A stretch of DNA of 64,000 nt from Edaphochlamys debaryana (Eukaryota > Chlorophyta > Chlorophyceae > Chlamydomonadales), in contig JAEHOE010000078.1 of assembly GCA_016858145.1 (NCBI GenBank), forward strand, positions 1-64,000. The letters run 5' to 3'. The notes beneath the pieces are model-generated. The model ran no database searches. It worked only from the letters and a program-made list of their open reading frames with translations, and was not told where the DNA came from. Below, piece by piece: positions 11,401 to 22,865 of this stretch. The position numbers were made by a program, and so were the translations under genes. Every line of letters starts with the position of its first letter. Positions within the stretch are counted from its first letter, which is position 1.

Positions 11401-14118
11401 TTGGGGCCGTGCCGCCGCCGGTTCGCAGCGACGTCGAACCGGGTTGCACAGAGGCGCCGCTGTGACGCCTGTCATGGCCGCGTCGGTGGTTCGGAACGGC
11501 GTGTGATCTGACGCTTGCGGCTTGGGGGGGCCGCGCCGTCGCCGGTTGCAGCGACGTCGAACGGGGTTGCACGGAGGCGCCGCTGTGACGCCTGGCGCGG
11601 CAACGTCGGTGGTTCGGATTGGCGTGCGATCTGGCGCTGGCGGCTTGGGGCCGTGCCGCCGCCGGTTCGCAGCGACATCGAACGGCGTTGCACGGAGGCG
11701 CCGCTGTGACGCCTGGCGCGGCAACGTCGGCGGTTCGGATTGGCGTGCGATCTGGCGCTGGCGGCTTGGGGCCGTGCCGTCGCCGGTTGCAGCGACATCG
11801 AACGGCGTTGCACGGAGGCGCCGCTGTGACGCCTGGCGCGGCAACGTCGGCGGTTCGGATTGGCGTGCGATCTGGCGCTGGCGGCTTGGGGCCGTGCCGC
11901 CGCCGGTTCGCAGCGACGTCGAACCGGGTTGCACAGAGGCGCCGCTGTGACGCCTGTCATGGCCGCGTCGGTGGTTCGGAACGGCGTGTGATCTGACGCT
12001 TGCGGCTTGGGGGGCCGCGCCGTCGCCGGTTGCAGCGACGTCGAACGGGGTTGCACGGAGGCGCCGCTGTGACGCCTGGCGCGGCAACGTCGGTGGTTCG
12101 GATTGGCGTGCGATCTGGCGCTGGCGGCTTGGGGCCGTGCCGCCGCCGGTTCGCAGCGACATCGAACGGCGTTGCACGGAGGCGCCGCTGTGACGCCTGG
12201 CGCGGCAACGTCGGCGGTTCGGATTGGCGTGCGATCTGGCGCTGGCGGCTTGGGGCCGTGCCGTCGCCGGTTGCAGCGACATCGAACGGCGTTGCACGGA
12301 GGCGCCGCTGTGACGCCTGGCGCGGCAACGTCGGCGGTTCGGATTGGCGTGCGATCTGGCGCTGGCGGCTTGGGGCCGTGCCGCCGCCGGTTCGCAGCGA
12401 CGTCGAACCGGGTTGCACAGAGGCGCCGCTGTGACGCCTGTCATGGCCGCGTCGGTGGTTCGGAACGGCGTGTGATCTGACGCTTGCGGCTTGGGGGGCC
12501 GCGCCGTCGCCGGTTGCAGCGACGTCGAACGGGGTTGCACGGAGGCGCCGCTGTGACGCCTGGCGCGGCAACGTCGGTGGTTCGGATTGGCGTGCGATCT
12601 GGCGCTGGCGGCTTGGGGCCGTGCCGCCGCCGGTTCGCAGCGACATCGAACGGCGTTGCACGGAGGCGCCGCTGTGACGCCTGGCGCGGCAACGTCGGCG
12701 GTTCGGATTGGCGTGCGATCTGGCGCTGGCGGCTTGGGGCCGTGCCGCCGCCGGTTCGCAGCGACGTCGAACCGGGTTGCACAGAGGCGCCGCTGTGACG
12801 CCTGTCATGGCCGCGTCGGTGGTTCGGAACGGCGTGTGATCTGACGCTTGCGGCTTGGGGGGCCGCGCCGTCGCCGGTTGCAGCGACGTCGAACGGGGTT
12901 GCACGGAGGCGCCGCTGTGACGCCTGGCGCGGCAACGTCGGTGGTTCGGATTGGCGTGCGATCTGGCGCTGGCGGCTTGGGGCCGTGCCGCCGCCGGTTC
13001 GCAGCGACATCGAACGGCGTTGCACGGAGGCGCCGCTGTGACGCCTGGCGCGGCAACGTCGGCGGTTCGGATTGGCGTGCGATCTGGCGCTGGCGGCTTG
13101 GGGCCGTGCCGTCGCCGGTTGCAGCGACATCGAACGGCGTTGCACGGAGGCGCCGCTGTGACGCCTGGCGCGGCAACGTCGGCGGTTCGGATTGGCGTGC
13201 GATCTGGCGCTGGCGGCTTGGGGCCGTGCCGCCGCCGGTTCGCAGCGACGTCGAACCGGGTTGCACAGAGGCGCCGCTGTGACGCCTGTCATGGCCGCGT
13301 CGGTGGTTCGGAACGGCGTGTGATCTGACGCTTGCGGCTTGGGGGGCCGCGCCGTCGCCGGTTTGCAGCGACGTCGAACGGGGTTGCACGGAGGCGCCGC
13401 TGTGACGCCTGGCGCGGCAACGTCGGTGGTTCGGATTGGCGTGCGATCTGGCGCTGGCGGCTTGGGGCCGTGCCGCCGCCGGTTCGCAGCGACATCGAAC
13501 GGCGTTGCACGGAGGCGCCGCTGTGACGCCTGGCGCGGCAACGTCGGCGGTTCGGATTGGCGTGCGATCTGGCGCTGGCGGCTTGGGGCCGTGCCGTCGC
13601 CGGTTGCAGCGACATCGAACGGCGTTGCACGGAGGCGCCGCTGTGACGCCTGGCGCGGCAACGTCGGCGGTTCGGATTGGCGTGCGATCTGGCGCTGGCG
13701 GCTTGGGGCCGTGCCGCCGCCGGTTCGCAGCGACGTCGAACCGGTTTGCACGGAGGCGCCGCTGTGACGCCTGTCATGGCCGCGTCGGTGGTTCGGAACG
13801 GCGTGTGATCTGACGCTTGCGGCTTGGGGGGCCGCGCCGTCGCCGGTTGCAGCGACGTCGAACGGGGTTGCACGGAGGCGCCGCTGTGACGCCTGGCGCG
13901 GCAACGTCGGCGGTTCGGATTGGCGTGCGATCTGGCGCTGGCGGCTTGGGGCCGTGCCGCCGCCGGTTCGCAGCGACGTCGAACCGGGTTGCACGGAGGC
14001 GCCGCTGTGACGCCTGTCATGGCCGCGTCGGTGGTTCGGAACGGCGTGTGATCTGGCGCTGGCGGCTTGGGGGGCAGCACCGTCGCCGGTTCGCAGCGAC
14101 GTCGAACCGGGTTGTGCG
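8453..14118. repeat. Satellite array, about 121-bp monomers with higher-order structure
   Basis: About 46 to 47 head-to-tail monomers start at GGTTCGGAACGG or GGTTCGGATTGG. Two main monomer types alternate. One carries GTGTGATCTGACGCTTGCGG and the other GTGCGATCTGGCGCTGGCGG. They differ by about one base in length, so a dimer is close to 243 bases. From about 11030 the pattern repeats as four-monomer blocks of 484-485 bases (starts near 11030, 11515, 12000, 12484, 13332 and 13817), with one three-monomer block of 364 bases. The last monomer (about 14050-14118) decays into unrelated sequence. Long open frames run through the array on both strands because the dimer length is a multiple of three and the GC content is high; they are not considered genes. 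Confidence 0.95.
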
Positions 14119-16040
14119 GAGGCTGCGCATCTCCGGCTGCCGGCGCGCGGACGTTGGCGGTTCGGCGGCTCGGTGCCCTGGGGGTGTACGAATGGTTGCG
14201 TAATTTAGTTTGAGTTTGGCTTCGAGTTGGTGTTAGGTTTGGGCGCTTAGTAACCTTCGCTGCGCAGACGTGAGGAGGTCGGGCGTTTAGGTCAGCTGGC
14301 GTGGCAGCGGCGGGTTTTTTGCCTTGTGGGTCCGCCCTGTTCCGTTTTTTCCCCGCCGCAGTCAGCCGCGCCAGCAATGTTTCTCTCGGAATCCAGGTGC
14401 GGGCCGTCCGGCCGCCTTACGGTTGTGCTAGGTGTTTATCGCGGAGACGTCCCCGCCCTCGGTCCTTCCCCCCTATTCTGTTGCCCCGGGCGCGTGCGGG
14501 GGTGGTAGGATTCCGCAGCTGTTGAGCATTATTTGAAGGGTGTTGTGCGGTTGGCTGGACTGTGCGCGGAGGTGGAGCGCGCTGTTTTCTAGTGCCAAAG
14601 TTCCCGCAGTAGATGGCCAGGTAGGCTGTGTCCGATGCGAGGCGGGTGCAGTTACACTACGTTAATAATCTCAAATGCGACCGGGAGCAAAGGCGGGCGG
14701 TCAACAGCTGGTTTTGCGCCGAGCCAGCCCGGGGGGAGGGATGAAGCAGGGGTTGGTTGGAGCCGTGGTGGTTATCGGGGGTTGCGTTCTGACATCCGGC
14801 AAGCAAGTTGCAGTGTAAAAGAACGCGGTACTCATAGGCTCGCCATCATTGCAAGTGTCCCCGCGCTAAGCCCTGGACAGCCTGTAAGCATTACTCCCCT
14901 CTATGCTATGCTCCACAACTCCAGCGGTATACGCGATACTCACCGACCGGCACACTGCCTGGGCGGAGATGTTTTGGGCACGCACGAAGCCCGACACCGA
15001 CGGGACCTTCCGCCCTCCCTCTTCGATTCACGCTGTCTCTGGCACTTCAGTGGATACCCACAGAGGCAGCATGTCCAGGGCTCGCGCCGGCACTTCCCTG
15101 GCGGTGAGGAACGTTGCTCTCTCACAGGCTCTCACAATGGCTTTCCATTCCGTCCCAACGGCCCGCACCGCGGCCCCCCTGCGGGGGGGTCCTCTGCGCC
15201 GCCCGTTGCTCCGCAATTGAAAGGCCAATAGGAAGGCCTTGACGGTCGCTGCTAGGTGCAGGGTTGACTTGAGGCTGTGGGCTCAGCACGGGCTGGGCTG
15301 GGCTGGGCTGGGCTGCACACAGGGCTGGGCGTGAGAGCTACGCCTGGCGTGGAGGTGGGCCGGGCGTGGAACAGAACGCAATGACATCCCGGAGGTCCCA
15401 CCGCAATTCTTTCACGCACCCTGCCCCGACAGGCTGCTCACCAACTTAGCCCCTGCGCCCAGCATCTTCCGAACAGTAAGTACATCTCAGCGCATCCCGA
15501 GTGCCCCCCCCCCACCCTCATTTACGGGGGGGTAAGGGGGGGGACCAGGGGGACCGCTTGTCGGCAAGTCGCGGATGCCCGGCCGAGCTCTTGACCTCTA
15601 GCGAATACGCTCTGCGCTATCGCGGCTTTCCTGTAACCCTCTATTGTAAGCAGTAGCCAGTTACGCATAGAATACAGAGAGCGCGGCTGCGAGCTGCAAA
15701 AGCGACTGCAAAAGCTGCCCGCGACGGTTCATCGGCGGTCGCCGGCTCGCGCCTCACGGGCTTCTGCCCCCGCGAACAAGTATATTATGAGGGCCTCTGA
15801 TGGCCAGATCAGGTTGCAGGTCGCGAGAGGGCCCGTAGAGCTCAAAGCTCTATGCTTGTTTCACACTTTTGAGGCCATGTCTAGATACTGGGGTAACGAG
15901 GATGTCTGCCTCGTACCTCATCACAGGGACAGGGGGGGTTGTAATGAAACCCACGGACACCCCCCGACCCACAAGGCCATCCCGTACTCCAAGTTAAGTC
16001 GTTCCTTTGTCTATGTGCACCTTTCTGCGTGCTCTATCGG
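14119..16040. other. Intergenic stretch with simple repeats, no gene supported
   Basis: Contains a (GGGCT)n run at 15290-15315 and C/G tracts near 15508-15545. An open frame at 14635-15231 has no recognisable domain and no clear start context. Nothing else could be supported. Confidence 0.5.
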
Positions 16041-16049
16041 TCATCGCAC

Positions 16050-16450
16050 ACACCATGGTCGGCTGCCCAAGTTGGCCGGAAGCCATTATTGCGAATCCCA
16101 TGGACTCCGACCCGTCCATTGACCGTCAGCTCGGCACTGAAGGGCGGCTGTGCTGGATGTCAAATGCGCGGGGCGCAAGCTGGCGGGAGGCGGAGGACGT
16201 CGGGAGCACCAGGGTGACGGCCTGGGGTAACGACGTGTGCGCCGCAGGGTTGCCATGCCGACATGTCCCGGCCCGCGGGCACTGCTGGAAGAGGTTGAGT
16301 GGCTCGTCAACATAAGGGCATGCCTGCTATGTGCTCAAAGCATGCTGTCCGATGCCGGAGACTGCCCAAAATTTACGCGGCCCCTTTGACGAAACCCACC
16401 GGCGGGCCCCCCAACCGACGACCGACCGAGAACTTTGCCCCCCCGTAACA
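16050..16450. repeat. Dispersed repeat family A, copy 1
   Basis: Shares diagnostic stretches with 50590-51010. These are a GGACTCCGACCCGTC-like segment followed by TTGACC and a GCTCGGCAC block, and at the far end CCGACGACCGACCGAGAACT next to a long C tract. A more diverged copy lies at 58155-58560. No coding capacity was recognised. Confidence 0.65.
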
Positions 16451-16957
16451 GGAGACCGGATTTGGGCTCCTCTCCGCAAGCGCCATCCAGATGAGGCATA
16501 AGTCTAGACCTGCCTTTTAGACGCAGCACGGCACGATCAGCCTCCTCGAGTCCCCCAGCCCCCAAGCGTCCCGGCTCGCAAGCGGCCCGCTGATCTGCAT
16601 TGAGACGTCTAGTTCGGTCAGGGGCTGCGAACCGTGAGAAGGGTAGCTGGCGTGTGGGCGTGTGCGTGTGTGACCAGGGCGGAGGCGGGTCACCCACCCC
16701 TCCGCCCCTGGCCGCTCTGGCGCGCCGTAGGCCACCAGAAGCCACTGGCCGGGAGCAGGCAGCCCGCCTGAATTTGCCGGCTCCGCTCCGCTCGTTAGGC
16801 CGTTCGAGATGAAAGGCGCGCCTGGCCGGTGATTCGAGCCGGCTTCTTCTGATTGTACCCCTCTAGCAAGCTCTGAGGTTGGAAAATGAGGAGGGTTAGT
16901 TACCAAGAGGTAAAGGCAAGGGGTCACTGTGGTTCGGCTCAGTTGGGGAGCCCGTCC

Positions 16958-19132
16958 TTAGTAGGAAACCACTCCGTCCCGTCTTCCCCCGGCACTTCTC
17001 CCCAACGATCTGACCTTCATCAGCTCCGCCTTATGCTTTGTCTCTCCCGAGCAAGGGAAGTGGCGCAGAAGCCAGCTGTCCCAATGCTGCGGCCCACAAC
17101 GCCCCAACTTATCGCCGCGCTGGCTCTTGCCAAAGCGGCCAGTGTTCGCTTTTTTTACTAGACGATCATCGTATGCGCAGCCGCACTCCCCAAAGCAGGC
17201 AGACTGAAACAGCCGTGGGTCGAGGGCCTGAGCAGAGCAAGTGGACTCACAGTCGGCGGAAGAGGCAAGATGTATGTTGCGCTTCCAGGTCAAGCAGCAA
17301 GCCTGCACCGCCCTGTCACTCGCCTGCATGCGCAAGTGGTGCCTGCCGGAGCACGCGCGCATCACCTTCCCGTAAATGTCCTGAGGTGTAGATGCAGGTC
17401 AGGAGCGGTGTCAGGTCAAGGCAGGTCAGTAGCAACGTGCACTGGCTCAGTCCGCCCCTGCTGCGCAGTTGATGTCCACCCTCAATGCACGCACATACTA
17501 TCTCCCACACTGGCACCCGCCCCACACCTGGTCCCATAGTTTTGGCCGCTTTGGTGCCTCCGAATGCATGTCCCAGATCCAGTTGTAAACGCAGCGTGTG
17601 ACCCCTGCCGTAGCCTTGAAGTAGAGCACACCTGCGTTTAGGATTCATCATCGTACTTGACTCAGCAGTCCAGCTCAAGCACGCAGCGCACATGCACACG
17701 GAGCACGCCACGCACCGATGTTGATGGGCGGCGGGTCCTTTGTCAGGAAGTCATCGCTACTGTAGGCTTGCGTATCGTTGTAGATCATGCACTTCTCCAT
17801 GGATCCAAGCAGATCGGCCTGCCGTGACAGGAAGTACGGCACTGGATCCCGCAGCATTACAATATCCGTGTCTAAGAAGACCACGTCGTGCCCCAGGGAC
17901 AGGCCGTTAAGGATGTACTTGATCTTGGCGAACCTTGCTGGGACAAGAGGGGGGGGGAAGACGGGGGGGGGGGGGGAGAACTGTGTCAGAACTACAGGGC
18001 CTGGCTTGACCGGATGCAGTGCATGCAGATGTCAAGCATCATTGTACCACCCCCTCACTCCCTCAGACAGCCCCCCCGCCCAGCATGGCATTACGATGCA
18101 TCAGCCCACCCTAAGGGAAACCCCAACGCCTTTTTGGGCGCCCTGGGCTGAGTCCTGTCCACTTCCACCCGGCGGAGACTTCAGCCGCCCGCCCCGATCC
18201 GCCGGGCGGAGTATGTGGTGGGGCCTTAATAAGGCAAGTACTTGTCTGTCGCCCAAACAAGTCCCATTGCAGTCCAACTCCACAAGATGTCTGTGCCAAC
18301 CCCACCTGACCGGGGTGCAGCCTTGACCACATCTTCTGCCCCCAACCATCCTCACCCCGCCCGGCCACTCTCCACCCTCCTCCCACCCGCCCACTCCCTC
18401 TCACCCGAGCGAGTTGAAGCCTGCATCGTGGAACTTGAACGACCCCATCCCAACTGAGTGCTCCGCGTCTCGGACACACTGATGTCCGAACCGCTGACCC
18501 TCCTCCTCTGCTTTCCCTTTCCCCCTCTCCTGCAGCGCCTCGCAGTCTGCAAGCGCCTGCTCCGACCATGCCACCAGAACCAGGTGCTGGTCCAGGGAGC
18601 GGCCTGCCTGCCTGCCTCCGCTCAGCTTTGTGAGCCGCAGGCTGTGCAGGAAGAGCGGCACCGTGTGTGCGAGTGCCTCCTCGTTAGCCATCCCGAGCAT
18701 GACCTGCGGAGCGGTGGTGTGGTGGTTGGAGGGGCGGGCATATATAGGGGAGAAGGGGGAAAGAGCTGAGGAGCTTCCCCGAGCCAGGCCGAGCCTCACC
18801 ATGCTTTTCCTACAGCTAAGATGAGCGATGTCAATGGCTGCTGCCCGAATAGCTGCCGTGAACTCAGGCGTGGGGAGCCGCGCGCCGTGGCTTGTGAAGT
18901 GGGACTCGGCGAGCATTGCAATATGGTCGACTTTCGCCTCCACCGTCCTCAACGCAGCAATCAAGCTCCATATTGCTAACACAGTCCAGCCTACCATGAG
19001 CTTTATGCCTCTTAGAGGCCTGGTCCCTGCCATCGCGCGCGTGACAGCTGCAGGGTTTGTGCCGTTGAAATAGCGTACTTCCAGCAAGCATGCAGCACTG
19101 GAGGAAGCGCTCAGGGCGGCTGCATTGGTCAT
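16958..19132 (-). CDS. GT77-like nucleotide-diphospho-sugar transferase (gene A), type II membrane protein
   Basis: Predicted Golgi glycosyltransferase of 458 residues. Exons on the minus strand are 19132-18800, 18703-18405, 17933-17716, 17631-17528 and 17380-16958, and all junctions keep frame. A membrane anchor lies at residues 44-61. The catalytic region starts near VMLGMANEEALAHTVP (from residue 112). It has a DxD motif, VVFLDTDIVMLRDP (D232, D234), for metal and nucleotide-sugar binding, then NIGVLYFKATAG and LWDQ. The tail has DPRLFQSACFGECGC and HFPCSGETKHKAELM, typical of this family. Plant members add arabinose to hydroxyproline-rich proteins; the same role here is inference. An upstream in-frame ATG at 19306 is possible. 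The exon 3 acceptor (17934) is the least certain junction. It is divergent from gene B. Confidence 0.85.
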
Positions 19133-19276
19133 TGTATTGATTGGTATTGGTTGACGGACAGCAGAGTGCAGTAGGGTGCAGTCCGCAACCACTTGAGGCC
19201 ATGCACGCACTTGCAGCAGCTCGCTGTGCCACCATCCTGGCGCTGCTCTAGCGTACATAAAGGTTCTACCACTTAG
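19133..19276. promoter_or_regulatory. Shared divergent promoter region between two GT77-like genes
   Basis: Only 144 bases separate the start codons of genes A and B. A TATA-like TACATAAAGG is at 19254-19263, close to the gene B start. No TATA-like motif was seen on the gene A side. Co-regulation is inference. Confidence 0.5.
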
Positions 19277-20547
19277 ATGTGGCCATACCGTGTTGCCCAA
19301 CCGCATGCTGCTGACAACCGCGTTGCGCTGTTGCTGCTCACTCTCAGCACGGCGTCACAATTAGCTCGCTTACAAGCAAAAGAGGACGCATGGCCGGTGC
19401 AGCGGCCGCTGATAAGTATGGACGAGGTGGCACGCCAAACCATTACCAGTGCAGGGCCCCGCTACCCGGACACAGGTTTCCTCCGCAGCGTGGGCATGAG
19501 TGCCTTCCAGCAAGTCACCGTCAACTCACAGATGGACCTATCTGACTGCCACCGCGGTTATGTTATCCTCACAATGGGTAATGACGTAGCCATGGATTAT
19601 CTAATCCCCGTGATGCTGGACAGCCTGCATCGCATACAGCATCTCGGCCCAGGCGGCAAACACAGCGACCTCACATCGCATACAGTGGTCATGGGGGTCA
19701 CGCCAACCGCAACCAGCGGATGCACAAGGCTACAACGCAGCTATAATCATTCCTGTACGGAGGATGCATCGTCAGGGTTGTACGACGGTGACCAGAATCA
19801 GCCCAGCTTTAAGGCCGCCGCGTTTGGACTGGCCAAGCTGCGCTACATTGTCAACGCGCTCACTTCAAACGTCGACATCCTCTATGTTGATGCCGACGTG
19901 GTTTTCCTCAAGGACCCCTTCCCTAGTCTGCTCGCTTCGTCAGCCGGTATTTCCATAGGCGTCGCACCTGAGCCCTGCGGCTCCAAGCCTAGCCGGAGGC
20001 ACAAGGATAAGCACCGGCCGGAGCACATCCACCGCAGCCTGGCGGGGTCGGATCAAGGCAGCAAAGAGCTGCCTTGGAGCACCGGCATTACTTTCTTCCG
20101 CAGCACCCCGGCCGTCATGCGCTGCACCTACTCCCTTCTCCTTGGTGAGAGCCTATAGCGCCTGGTACAGCCTGCAGCGCATCTGGCCGTGACAGCAGAC
20201 AGCGTGCCACTGACGTTTGCACCCTTCCCATTCCCCCACGGCTTCAAACCCTCCCATCAATTCCCGCCGCTTCAGACATGGCCTTCCATGCCAACCCAAA
20301 GAACAAAGGCTCCAAAAAGGTGGTCCGCGAGCAGGAGCGCTTTGCCGCCTTCATGCCCATGTGCTCGGGCATGTTAGTCGTGGAGCTGCGAGTCCTGGAC
20401 CCCGCCGCCTTCCCCACCACCTGCGGAGCGGCCCTGACGGAGGAGGCTCTCAAGAAGGCGCTTGTTGTCCACGTGAGCCAGCAACCTGAGTCAGGTGGGC
20501 AGTTCAGGTGCTTTTGTATTGCCACTGCGTCTACTTCGCTTAGTTGA
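19277..20547 (+). CDS. GT77-like nucleotide-diphospho-sugar transferase (gene B)
   Basis: Second glycosyltransferase of the same family, on the opposite strand to gene A. Exon 1 is 19277-20144 and exon 2 starts at 20276. Reading on to the TGA at 20547 gives 379 residues. A hydrophobic anchor lies near residues 16-24 (RVALLLLTL). RGYVILTMGNDVAMDYLIPV opens the catalytic domain. The DxD motif is in ILYVDADVVFLKDPF (D205, D207), and WSTGITFFRSTPAVM corresponds to the later sugar-binding part. The C-terminus is uncertain: after KKALVVH a GTGAGC donor (20473) could start another intron leading to unseen small exons. The protein is more diverged than gene A, and the usual C-terminal HFPC-type motif was not found. 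Confidence 0.75.
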
Positions 20548-22135
20548 TACCTTTCTTGGGCCTGATCCAAAGACTAGGGGCCTCCAAGCAGCACAGCTAG
20601 TTCTTCCAGACGAACAATGAAGATGTCAACCCTGTGATGCGCCGCCACCGCACCCCCATCCCTATCCGGCCCCCGTGCAGGCCTTCGCGCGCGTGCTCCC
20701 CTAATGATGGACCTGCTGGGCAGCAACAGTTGATCTGAGGTTGCCGAGGACGAAGAGAGGATGGCTAGGGAACAAACCACTGAGCTGCGCAGCAGTCCGG
20801 GCTTGCCCCCCTTCTTGGGGAGCGGGACTTGGGGTTGGGTATGCATGGCCGGTGGGTCGCCGGTGGGTCGCGGGCGGTGCAGGGGGCCGCGGGGGGAGGG
20901 AGGCCGCCTCCCGCTTCCGCCAGGGCTTCCCGCGGGCCCTGCGTTCTGCCCTTTGATTCAGACAGCACTCTGCTTCTACGCTGGGGCACTGCCAGGCGGC
21001 GAAGGCGGCAGGGGCGCCGAACCGCGTCAACGACTCTTGAACAAGTCACAACGGCGCGCCATGTGACGTGACCGCATGTAGGCGTCCCGGCGAGGATGGG
21101 GCAAGCCAACAAGCATGGCTAAACGGTGCGGGCGGGAAACTAAGCTGGTTGCAGCAGGCGGCATTGCAGGATAGTATGTCTCGGTTGCTAGCATCGCATC
21201 CCTCAGACAGTCGTTGTCATTGTGTGGTTGTTGTTGGCCCTTTGCTTGCCCTTGGCCTTAGTATTGGCGCGAAAAGGCTTGAGTTTGGCACAGTGTATGG
21301 GGGATCCGGGAGCGACGAGGAGACAGGACCGCACCAGCCGCCGCCCAGTTCCTTGGTGGTGACAATGTTAAGGGACTCCACAGGGGTGCACGGCAGGATG
21401 AGCGCCGTGGCTTGTCAATTGGGGCTTGGGGCGGAGGGTTAGGGCTGGCGTGGGGCCCAGCGGTTGCCGAGCTATATATGGGACTCACACGCAAACTCGC
21501 CTGCTGTTGTCGCGCTCACTGGACATATGCTCAAGCCAATTTCTCAGGGGGTAATGGGCAGCGGTGTGGTGTGTGTGCGGGATGCGGGGGCGGGGGGGGC
21601 GGAGGCTCTAGTCGAGTCAGTGCTGGTATCTTCCGTCAGGACCTTCTGGCTGAGAGCCAGAAATCCCCCCTGCGAGGCCCGAAGCCTTCTGGCCATGGGA
21701 GCCAGAACACCCCCCCTGGGAGGCCCAGATCCTTTTGGCTGGGTCGGGAGGGACGTGCGGGGCCGTTCCAATTGTTCTCCTCCGGTTGCAGATGTGCTGT
21801 CCGGCCCTCAGTGTGTGCAGATGCTAGGCCCCGTAGCCCTCTCGATACCACCCTGACTCCTCGTAGCCCAGGACTATAAGCCAGAGCACCCCCCTTTAAA
21901 AAGAAAGAAAAGAAGCTACAGCGGCAGCCTCCTCAGCCTGACGGTGCTCTGCCAGCACCCAACCACTAAGGTCAGCGACCCACAACGCCTGTACCGTTTG
22001 GATGCGGGCACTGCAGAGGACAGCGAGCACACGACAAGACCCCGGGCTCCGGATAAGACCGAGTGCGTGCCAGCACCCTAGCCTGCGCCCCTCAGCGTCC
22101 CAATGTGCGGGCGTGTCAGTGCGAGCAGCGTGCGA
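20548..22135. other. Intergenic stretch with repeats
   Basis: Holds a copy of dispersed repeat family B at about 20815-20945 (GGTGGGTCGCCGGTGGGTCG region). Also a short degenerate tandem repeat of about 43 bases around 21637-21745 (CCTTCTGGC...AGCCAGAA blocks). Minus-strand peptide fragments near 21290-21420 (SLNIVTTKELGGGWCG) look gene-like but could not be built into a model. Confidence 0.45.
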
Positions 22136-22219
22136 GTCAAGCCTGCGAGGTGGATCGCTTGGCGGCCATGGTTCCAGCATGACCCCAAGGGGGTCCTTCA
22201 TTGTAAACCCCAAGGACTG
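22136..22219 (+). mobile_element. 3' tail of a related LINE subfamily
   Basis: The sequence AAGCCTGCGAGGTGGATCGC, then GGGGGTCCTTCATTGTAAAC and CCCAAGGACT, matches the last 80 bases of the main LINE with several changes, including CCCCAAGGACT in place of CACCGAGGACT. The TGTAA signal is kept. Confidence 0.6.
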
Positions 22220-22477
22220 TCGTGGCTTGCTCCATGGGCCCACTGCCAAGCACACCACGTGCCAAATCGCTGCAGCCAGGCGTGAGCGTGCAGGGGGACG
22301 GGCGGTGAGGGAGGCGGGTTGGTGCATTGACGCCAGCAATGTTGTGCCAAGTTGCGGGGCAGAGATACGGCAAAACCTGCACCATCTGGGCTAGCTCTGC
22401 TGCGGCAGCAGTGCTGCCGATGTGCAATTGCTGCCGCGCTGAGCCCTGCCGCCGGCCCCTGTGCTGCCGACCGCTCT

Positions 22478-22545
22478 GCCCTCGCCGAAGACCGAACGGA
22501 TCGGTTGGCCTTTCATTTGGCTCAGTGCAGGTGGCAGGCTGGTCA
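22478..22545 (-). repeat. Dispersed repeat family C, inverted copy
   Basis: The reverse complement contains GCCAAATGAAAGGCCAACCG and ATCCGTTCGGTCT. It matches 45898-45935 and 51315-51352 on the plus strand. Confidence 0.6.
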
Positions 22546-22865
22546 GCCCACACACGCAGCACAGCACATGCATGAGCCCCTTCTACCCCCATGCACCCCT
22601 CCGCCCCCAAGGCCCAAGCGCTCCGGCCCGCAAGCGCTTCCCTCCCTCACATGCAGCGGTGCCGGCCAGCGACTGCGGTCGGGGGGTTTGTTCAGCTGAG
22701 CGCTGTGTTAGGCTTGCCCCATGATGGCCCCATCGATACCCAGCCATCGTGAGCTGTCAAGTTTGTCGGGGGGCTTGGGTTAGGTCGTTGGGGCTCGGCA
22801 GCTTGTTACGAATACACGTGCACGCGGGCTACCGGTAGTTAAGAAAAAGGGCTGAGCCCTAGAGT

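Noticed and set aside
8453..14118. Possible CRISPR-like array
   Set aside because: There are no unique spacers between short repeats. Whole monomers of about 121 bases are homologous along their length, and the setting is eukaryotic.
8439..14377. Very long open frames on the minus strand (up to 566 codons) and plus strand through the satellite
   Set aside because: They are a by-product of a GC-rich repeat whose dimer length is a multiple of three. Several frames are open at once and the peptides merely repeat Arg/Ala/Pro-rich segments.
14635..15231. 198-codon open frame after the satellite
   Set aside because: No domain, no homologous copy in the window and no splice pattern. A competing minus-strand frame is equally plausible.
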